Of a stretch of 64,000 nt of DNA, positions 58,268-64,000 are shown piece by piece (within the stretch, counting starts at the first letter, position 1; the number at the start of each line of letters is the position of its first letter). Location: NCBI GenBank assembly GCA_014155875.1, contig JACEFZ010004082.1, positions 1-64,000 on the forward strand, read 5' to 3'. The position numbers and the translations under genes are program-made. The stretch comes from Cepaea nemoralis (Eukaryota; Mollusca; Gastropoda; Stylommatophora; Helicidae). The notes under the pieces are model-generated. The model was not told where the DNA came from. It searched no databases and saw only the letters and a program-made list of their open reading frames with translations.

Positions 58268-58930
58268 TGGTGTGGTTGGAAATGAACAGACTGGCTAATG
58301 CCGCATGATTACAGGGTGATTTGATGCATGATAAGGCAGATATGGTAAAATGCCCCCTGGGAGCGCGTGAATAATGCAGAAGAACAGACAATCATGGTCT
58401 AGAGATAATGCAGCAGCAAGGGGTGGTCAGAGGATGTGGTAGACAGTCACTCAGAGGTAAAGCAAGACAGACATATAATTAGATGGGCACCATTAGAATT
58501 GGAACTCTTCACTAGCTGTTGAAGATGAGGAGTAAGTGCACATGGGAATGCCCCGAATGCAGTGATGTCGATTCTGGACTCAAGAATGGGATAGCACCAT
58601 ATACCTTTAGTGCCTCAAGTCTCCGTACAAGGTCATTAACATTCTGTGCAGATTACAGATACAAATTGTGACCTTTTACCTTGAGCAAATCATCTCTGAT
58701 TGAGTTGGAAACTAGGGTAATATGTAGGTGACCTAGAATGTCTCAGTGATAAGAGAGAATGTGTGTGACAAGTGAGGCTAGTTTCATTCCTCACTAAACT
58801 GGCATGTTGATATTGATTTACACATACTCATCAACTTAAACTGGGAGCATTATGCCTTTTTAAAGCACAATGTAACAAACTATTGTCTGTCAAGATGGCA
58901 ATGTGCCAATACTGGCATGTCAGAACTTGA
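58268..58930. other. IRP1 intron, no recognised feature
   Basis: Unique-looking sequence; no exon, SINE or tandem repeat seen. Confidence 0.5.
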
Positions 58931-59270
58931 CAACATATAAATACAGCGTCACATTCTACTGACGTGTCCACACTTAACAACATATAAATATAATGTCACA
59001 TTTACTGGCATGTCAAAACTTGACAACATAAAATATAATGTCACATTTACTGGCATGTCAAAACTTGACAACATATAAATATAATGTCACATTTACTGGC
59101 ATGTCAAAACTTGACAACATATAAATATAATGTCACATTTACTGGCATGTCAAAACTTGACAACATATAAATATAATGTCACATTCTACTGATGTGTCCA
59201 CACTTGTCAACATATAAATATAACGTCACATTCTACTGGCATATCCAGACTTGACAACTTATAAATATAA
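58931..59270. repeat. 46-bp minisatellite, about 7 copies
   Basis: Units of AACTTGACAACATATAAATA and TAATGTCACATTTACTGGCA repeat every 46 bp. The left and right outer units are more divergent. Confidence 0.93.
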
Positions 59271-59587
59271 TGTTATGTTCAGCTAATGTTGTCATATATG
59301 ACAGTATGGGCATAAGCTTGTCTTGTGTGTTCCCATTGAGTAGTCGCAGCTGCTCTAGGGCTGGACATCCTCTCTGGCAACAGTTTTGTGGAGCTCTTAA
59401 AAGCCTGTCCACTCACTGGGATAGGGTAGTGGGGAGCCTCATATTATGTTACACCCAGGCCGTTGATAATGGAAGGGCCTCACATTGGTGTTGGGGAGTC
59501 GCTGAAATGACAGGATGCTGGTGTGGAAGTGAGGTTTGATTCTCAGGCATGTCCACATTGATTGTTATACTTGGATTGTTCACACAG
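59271..59587. other. IRP1 intron before exon 2
   Basis: No repeat or gene seen; the acceptor TTGTTCACACAG is at its end. Confidence 0.5.
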
Positions 59588-59680
59588 AAAACCCCTTCAG
59601 CACTATTGAGAAAGAAATCGAGGTTGACGGTCACAAGTTCAGGTACTATGACCTGGCCAGTCTGGGGAAAGATAAACTAG
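59588..59680 (+). CDS. ACO1: IRP1/cytosolic aconitase, exon 2
   Basis: This 93-nt exon encodes (E)NPFSTIEKEIEVDGHKFRYY and then DLASLGKDKL, and ends with the first base of an Asp codon. It is the N-terminal start of domain 1 of the aconitase fold. The donor CTAG|GTAAGT is strong. The protein is either a [4Fe-4S] enzyme converting citrate to isocitrate or, without its cluster, an RNA-binding regulator of iron-responsive elements. Directly downstream starts a minisatellite whose units copy the donor. Confidence 0.92.
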   Translation, partial: KTPSALLRKKSRLTVTSSGTMTWPVWGKIN

Positions 59681-60395
59681 GTAAGTGTTCACAGCCGGGA
59701 ATTTTTCTGTGTAAGTTCTGTCGTGTTCACAGCCGGGGATTTTTCTGTGTCAGTGAGTTCTGTTGTGTTCACAGCTGGGGATTTTTCTGTGTAAGTTCTG
59801 TCGTGTTCACAGCCGGGGATTTTTCTGTGTCAGTGAGTTCTGTTGTGTTCACAGCCGGAGATTTTTCTGTGTTAGTTCTCTGTGTTCACAGCTGGGGATT
59901 TTTTCATGTAAGTTCTGTTGTGTTCACAGCTGGGGATTTTTCTGTGTAAGTTCTGTTGTGTTCACAGCTGGGGATTTTTCTGTGTAAGTTCTGTTGTGTT
60001 CACAGCTGGGGATTTTTCTGTGTCAGCAAGTTCTGTTGTGTTCACAGCTGGGGATTTTTCTGTGTAAGTTCTGTTGTGTTCACAGCTGGGGATTTTTCTG
60101 TGTAAGTTCTGTTGTGTTCACAGCTGGGGATTTTTCTGTGTCAGCAAGTTCTGTTGTGTTCACAGCTGGGGATTTTTCTGTGTCAGCAAGTTCTGTTGTG
60201 TTCACAGCTGGGGATGTTTCTGTGTTCGCATATTCTGTTGTGTTCACAGCTGGGGATTTTTCTGTGTCAGCAAGTTTTGTTGTGTTCACAGCTGGGGATT
60301 TTACTGTTTCAGCATGTTCTATTGTGTTCACAGCTGGGGATTTTCCTCTGTCAGCGTGTTCTGTTGTTGTGTTCACAGCTAGTCATTTTACTGTG
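59681..60395. repeat. 38/42-bp minisatellite with splice-site motifs, about 18 copies
   Basis: Units of GTAAGTTCTGTTGTGTTCAC and AGCTGGGGATTTTTCTGT, some with GTCAGCAAGT instead of GTAAGT. The first unit begins exactly at the exon 2 donor. Every unit has TGTTCACAG (acceptor-like) and most have GTAAGT (donor-like), with about 16 nt between AG and GT. Confidence 0.95.
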
Positions 60396-60689
60396 TCAGA
60401 TTTTTGTTCTTGTGTTGTGTTAATTTACATGTGATTTTTATGCTGTTTGATCGTATTTTATATGTGACTTTTGTACCAGTAGGTTCTATTTTCTTCACAA
60501 CATGAGACTAAAGTGCCAGTCATGTTCTTTTAAAATGTAACAACTTGAGTTAGTGTCATCTGTTTTCTTCATGACTGGAGAATTAGTTTGTTCAGTTTAC
60601 TTCCTGTGAATTTTGTCTCAAGCTGTGGATGTGAATGGAATGTTTTATTTATTACTTTTATCTCTTAGGTGTAATTTTAATTTATTATG
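60396..60689. other. IRP1 intron, no recognised feature
   Basis: AT-rich unique intron sequence. Confidence 0.5.
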
Positions 60690-60970
60690 TTGAGTTGAGT
60701 TGAGCTAAGATCTGACATCACTGCACTCAGGACATTCCCATACGTGCTCTGTTTCCTCGTACAACAGCCAGCGAAGAGTCACACTACTAATCGTTCCCAC
60801 CGCTATCTGATTGAAAGTTCTCCTGATCTTCCCTCTCAGTTTTGAGATTCTACCTGAACCCCTGCCAATCTCCCATAATCTCATCCTTTCTACATACAGG
60901 TTGTCTGTCTGTTCCCCCACATTCTCCACCTAGTCACACAGGCGCTTGACCACTTCTCCCTTGTCCATAA
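60690..60970 (-). mobile_element. LINE 3' end (RNase H family), minus strand
   Basis: On the minus strand: RLWEIGRGSGRISKLRGKIR, then VGTISSVTLRWLLYEETEHV and WECPECSDVRS, ending in an (AACTC) repeat tail at about 60690-60705. It is nearly the same sequence as 54380-54660, which is more decayed. This short 5'-truncated copy is intronic. Confidence 0.82.
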
Positions 60971-61080
60971 GTATTTTATTACGTGTTATCTATCAGTGTT
61001 ATTTATTACGTGTCATTTATTAAATGTTATCAGTGTTATTTATTACGTGTCATTTATTAAATGTTATCTATGATATCTAA
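60971..61080. repeat. Short duplicated AT-rich block
   Basis: TCAGTGTTATTTATTACGTG and TCATTTATTAAATGTTATC occur twice in tandem. Confidence 0.8.
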
Positions 61081-61099
61081 TGTGCACGTTTGATTGCAG

Positions 61100-61268
61100 A
61101 CCGTCTTCCGTACTCCATCCGTGTGCTGCTGGAGGCTGCAGTTCGAAACTGTGATAACTTTCATGTGAAACAAGATGACGCATACAAAATTCTGGACTGG
61201 GAGAAACAGAGGTCCACCCAGACAGAGATCCCTTTCAGACCCGCCAGGGTCATACTACAGGACTTTAC
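61100..61268 (+). CDS. ACO1: IRP1/cytosolic aconitase, exon 3
   Basis: This 169-nt exon completes the Asp codon and encodes [37 protein letters not shown] and [10 protein letters not shown], and ends with two bases of a Thr codon. [11 protein letters not shown] and [11 protein letters not shown] are hallmark N-terminal segments of the IRP1/aconitase A family. The acceptor is TTTGATTGCAG and the donor AC|GTGAGT. Phases agree on both sides. Confidence 0.96.
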
Positions 61269-61376
61269 GTGAGTTTGTCTTGAAGTTTGTCTTGTGGAGA
61301 CATTCTGGTGTCTTCAAGTTTGTCTTGTGGAGACAATCTGGTGGGGGAATCTCTTCTTGTGCCACTGACTGTTTTC
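61269..61376. repeat. Duplicated donor-side sequence (GTTTGTCTTGTGGAGACA)
   Basis: AAGTTTGTCTTGTGGAGACA is repeated at 61283 and 61316 right after the exon 3 donor, a two-copy duplication. Confidence 0.8.
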
Positions 61377-61867
<491 letters not shown>

Positions 61868-62169
61868 TACTATTTTACTTGACCAGTTTACTTCTCCACC
61901 TCTTTCTGATCTTGGACTCTGGTTGGTTTGAGCTGAGGCTGTCAAGTTGGTAGTTACTTGGCAGTCCCCAGAACTACAGGTAGTTGGCTGCATTCACACT
62001 CTCGCGTTCTTCTCAGTCATTCTGTTAAGTCTTGATGGTGTGTCAGTCTAATACCAATTTCTCAGTCAGCTGTATAATGTGAATGGCGTGTCAGTCTAAC
62101 ATCCATTTCTCAGTCATCTATTAGATGTGAATGGTGTCTCAGCAGACCGCCTTGCGTTGGGTTTTTATA

Positions 62170-62310
62170 AAATGGTATAGGTGCCGGTCGTGCAGAAAGC
62201 AATGGTAAACTACTGAACAAAAACTTGCCAAGAGATCACAAACAGCCAATAAATGCTGGGGTTGACTGTGACATCCTGTAAAGGATATGCACCTAACTTT
62301 AAAAAAAAAA
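62170..62310 (+). mobile_element. SINE body fragment
   Basis: GCAGAAAGCAATGGTAAACT, AACTTGCCAAGAGATCACAA and GTGACATCCTGTAAAGGATA followed by an A-rich tail. The tRNA-like head is missing or too diverged. Confidence 0.8.
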
Positions 62311-62510
62311 AATAACTCAGCTTGAAGGATTTATTTAATTACTTTAGCTTATGTTGTTTGGTTTTTGCAGTATGTACCTGACGAGATACAGAGAAATATG
62401 CCAGGCAATAAATCATGCAGTCTATTGTTTGTGTTTTCGTTATTCAAATTAATACTTGGTTAAGTAATTCTGAAAGGTGTTTGGATGTTATGCCAACATA
62501 TAGTAATTAC

Positions 62511-63034
62511 ATCCAGCTGGTGTCCTCGGAATGGTGTTTTAGTGGTGTATCAACTATGCTGTGAGTACAACAATAACAACTTTATTTTCAAAGGGTTAAG
62601 AATTGGGCACGCAGGCCCGTCTAACATTCCCTTTTATCACTCTCTTTCATACATTATACCATTCACACATCATTCAAGGCTAACTGAAAACAGCAACAAT
62701 TTAAAAGATATGCATTATAAAGGCATGTGGAAAATGAAAAATCAATACTACACGACAAAGTAATAGTAATAACTGGTGTGGCACTTGTTATTAGCTATGT
62801 GGAATATACTGGCCTACCAAAAGGAGACTGGCTGTTATACTAGGGTTGTATTATTATTAGTAGACTAGATCCAGTTGGTCAGATCTGAATGGTGTTTTAG
62901 TGGTGTATCAACCATGCTGTGTGTAGACTACATCAAGTTGGTGACCTCAGAATGGTGTTTTAGTGTTGTTACAGCTATGCTGTGAGTAGACCACATCCAG
63001 TTGGTGACCTCAGAGTGGTGTTTTTGTGTTTCAG
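62511..63034. repeat. 62-bp repeats containing decayed copies of the exon 4 acceptor
   Basis: GAATGGTGTTTTAGTGGTGT ATCAACTATGCTGTGAGTA-type units occur at 62511-62567, 62869-62931 and 62932-62993. The last unit, 62994 onward, becomes the real acceptor and start of exon 4 (GTGTTTCAG|CGGTGTTCCAACTGTG). Upstream units keep AG before TGGTGTATCAACTATG-like sequence, with GTGAGTA after it. Confidence 0.85.
62565..62690 (-). mobile_element. Short repeat family with AATAAAG 3' end, inverted copy
   Basis: Reverse complement reads GGGCCTGCGTGCCCAATTCT and TAACCCTTTGAAAATAAAGT, matching 61567-61682. It ends at a TTGTTATTGTTGT tail. Confidence 0.7.
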
Positions 63035-63172
63035 CGGTGTTCCAACTGTGGTGGACTTTGCTGCCATGAGAGACGCAGTCAAGAGATTGGGAGGGGACCC
63101 AGAGAAGATCAATCCTATTTGCCCGACTGATCTGGTCATTGACCACTCTGTCCAGGTGGATGTGTCCAGAAG
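63035..63172 (+). CDS. ACO1: IRP1/cytosolic aconitase, exon 4 (last in window)
   Basis: This 138-nt exon completes Thr and encodes [40 protein letters not shown] and VDVSR, and ends with AG of a further codon. [13 protein letters not shown] is the conserved aconitase/IRP segment with the Asp-His-Ser stretch that lines the active-site cleft. The donor AAG|GTGAGT is strong. Joined with exons 1-3 it yields about 138 residues colinear with IRP1. The cluster-binding cysteines lie further downstream, outside the window. Confidence 0.96.
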
Positions 63173-63232
63173 GTGAGTGACCCTAGCTGACCCATAAGAT
63201 GGGGCACAAGGCTGTTTGTGGCTGATCATTTC

Positions 63233-63425
63233 TCCTGTGGTGTTGGTGATCATGTCTGTCCACAGCCTTCTGTCTTGTGTACTGTCAGTCTTCTTATAGT
63301 CCATGTCGTGTGGCATTGGTGATCATGTCTGTCCACAGCCTTCTGTCTCGTGTACTGTCAGTCTTCTTATAGTCCATGTCGTGTGGCATTGGTGATCATG
63401 TCTGTCTGCAGCCTACTGTCTCGTG
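63233..63425. repeat. 73-bp repeat, about 2.6 copies
   Basis: GGTGATCATGTCTGTCCACAG recurs at 63245, 63318 and 63391 with GTCAGTCTTCTTATAGTCCA between. Each copy contains TGTCCACAG or TGTCTGCAG. Confidence 0.92.
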
Positions 63426-64000
63426 TGCTGCCAATTATTTTTGATACTGATGTTCCTCCATGCCATGATGTCAAACTGTCCAGCCACTCTTGCCTTCCCT
63501 CTGTCTCTTCTCACCTCCAGCATTCCCGTTGTGATGACATACTCCTCTTGTTCCCCCTTCTCCCCGCCAGCATTCCCGTTGTGACGACATACTCCTCGTT
63601 TCCCCTTCTCATCTTGCCAAGCCCAAAGAACGTGGATTGCCCCCTTCTGATGCATGTAACCAGTTCTCATTATGAGTTAAACTTCTGCCAACACCCCCTC
63701 CCCCCCTTTATTTTCTCTCTCTCGCTGGCTTATAACTCCTGCATAGCCCTAATAGGGAAAGGTTGGTCATGGACATACGGCTGTTTATTGTGGCCAGCTA
63801 GTATGCTAGTCAATAAGTCAGTCACAAATGGCTGTAGAAAAGTAACTAAATATGATAACAACTTGAAACTAGTTGATTTGTATACATACATTGTCCCTTT
63901 ATTTCTCTTTCCATCAACATTTGATGCACTTATCCCATCGTTTTATCAGTCCTCCCAAACTGGCGCATAGAACTGCATGCTCTAGTTTTCTACAAACCAC
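63426..64000. other. IRP1 intron, no recognised feature
   Basis: A short duplicated CAGCATTCCCGTTGTGA lies at 63518 and 63568. No exon recognised before the window ends. Confidence 0.5.

Noticed and set aside
59994..60434. Repeating peptide frame VVFTAGDFSVSASS over the IRP1 intron array
   Set aside because: It arises from the 38/42-bp repeat and shares no frame continuity with exon 2 across the strong donor.

Overview
This is eukaryotic, repeat-dense animal DNA. Spliced exons with GT-AG boundaries, non-LTR (LINE) and Penelope-like retroelements, tRNA-derived SINEs, very long minisatellites and CT/TCTG microsatellites are all visible. The repeat content and the style of the two conserved genes suggest a lophotrochozoan, probably a marine mollusc such as a gastropod; that is inference, not proof. 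I see no bacterial genes, operons, CRISPR arrays or canonical tRNA/rRNA genes.

Two host genes lie on the + strand, both incomplete. The first is a Rab27-type small GTPase: the last three coding exons (4438-4552, 10246-10358, 14646-14847) join in correct phase and end in a Cys-Ala-Cys prenylation tail, while the N-terminal exons are not in the window. The second is iron regulatory protein 1 / cytosolic aconitase: a candidate start exon (56249-56264) and exons at 59588-59680, 61100-61268 and 63035-63172 join in phase, and the gene runs off the right end. About 41 kb of repeat-rich DNA separates them. In it I see only three weak candidate coding pieces (22344-22482, 22978-23056, 26110-26310).

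Layout. 1-3405: LINE on the minus strand (endonuclease, RT, RNase H). 3408-4275: 49-bp minisatellite. 4438-14847: Rab27 exons; the first visible intron holds several RTE-clade LINE pieces with a nested insertion, and the second is almost entirely a 27/25-bp minisatellite. 14848-24380: minisatellites of 21, 50, 37 and about 20 bp, more LINE pieces and SINEs. 24395-28446 and 28447-32600: a tandem segmental duplication whose second copy looks like poor-quality consensus. 32400-50196: an 18-kb satellite of 66-bp monomers (about 270 copies). 50197-51872: a Penelope-like element inside the satellite edge. 52518-54290: an 89-bp satellite. 54360-55490: LINE remnant plus (TAG)n. 56249-64000: the aconitase/IRP1 gene with SINEs, microsatellites and minisatellites in its introns.

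The most interesting pattern is that several minisatellites sit on, and seem to have grown from, the exon-intron boundaries of these two genes. The array after IRP1 exon 2 repeats a unit holding both GTAAGT and TTCACAG. The region before IRP1 exon 4 holds degraded copies of that exon's own acceptor. The acceptor of Rab27 exon B has two older copies upstream, one with its AG destroyed. The 49-bp array in Rab27 carries GGCAG next to GTGAAG in each unit. These could be decoy or micro-exon splice sites. Parts of the window (28.4-32.4, 36.0-36.5, 42.7-43.2, 47.7-50.0 kb) are probably affected by assembly or polishing problems.
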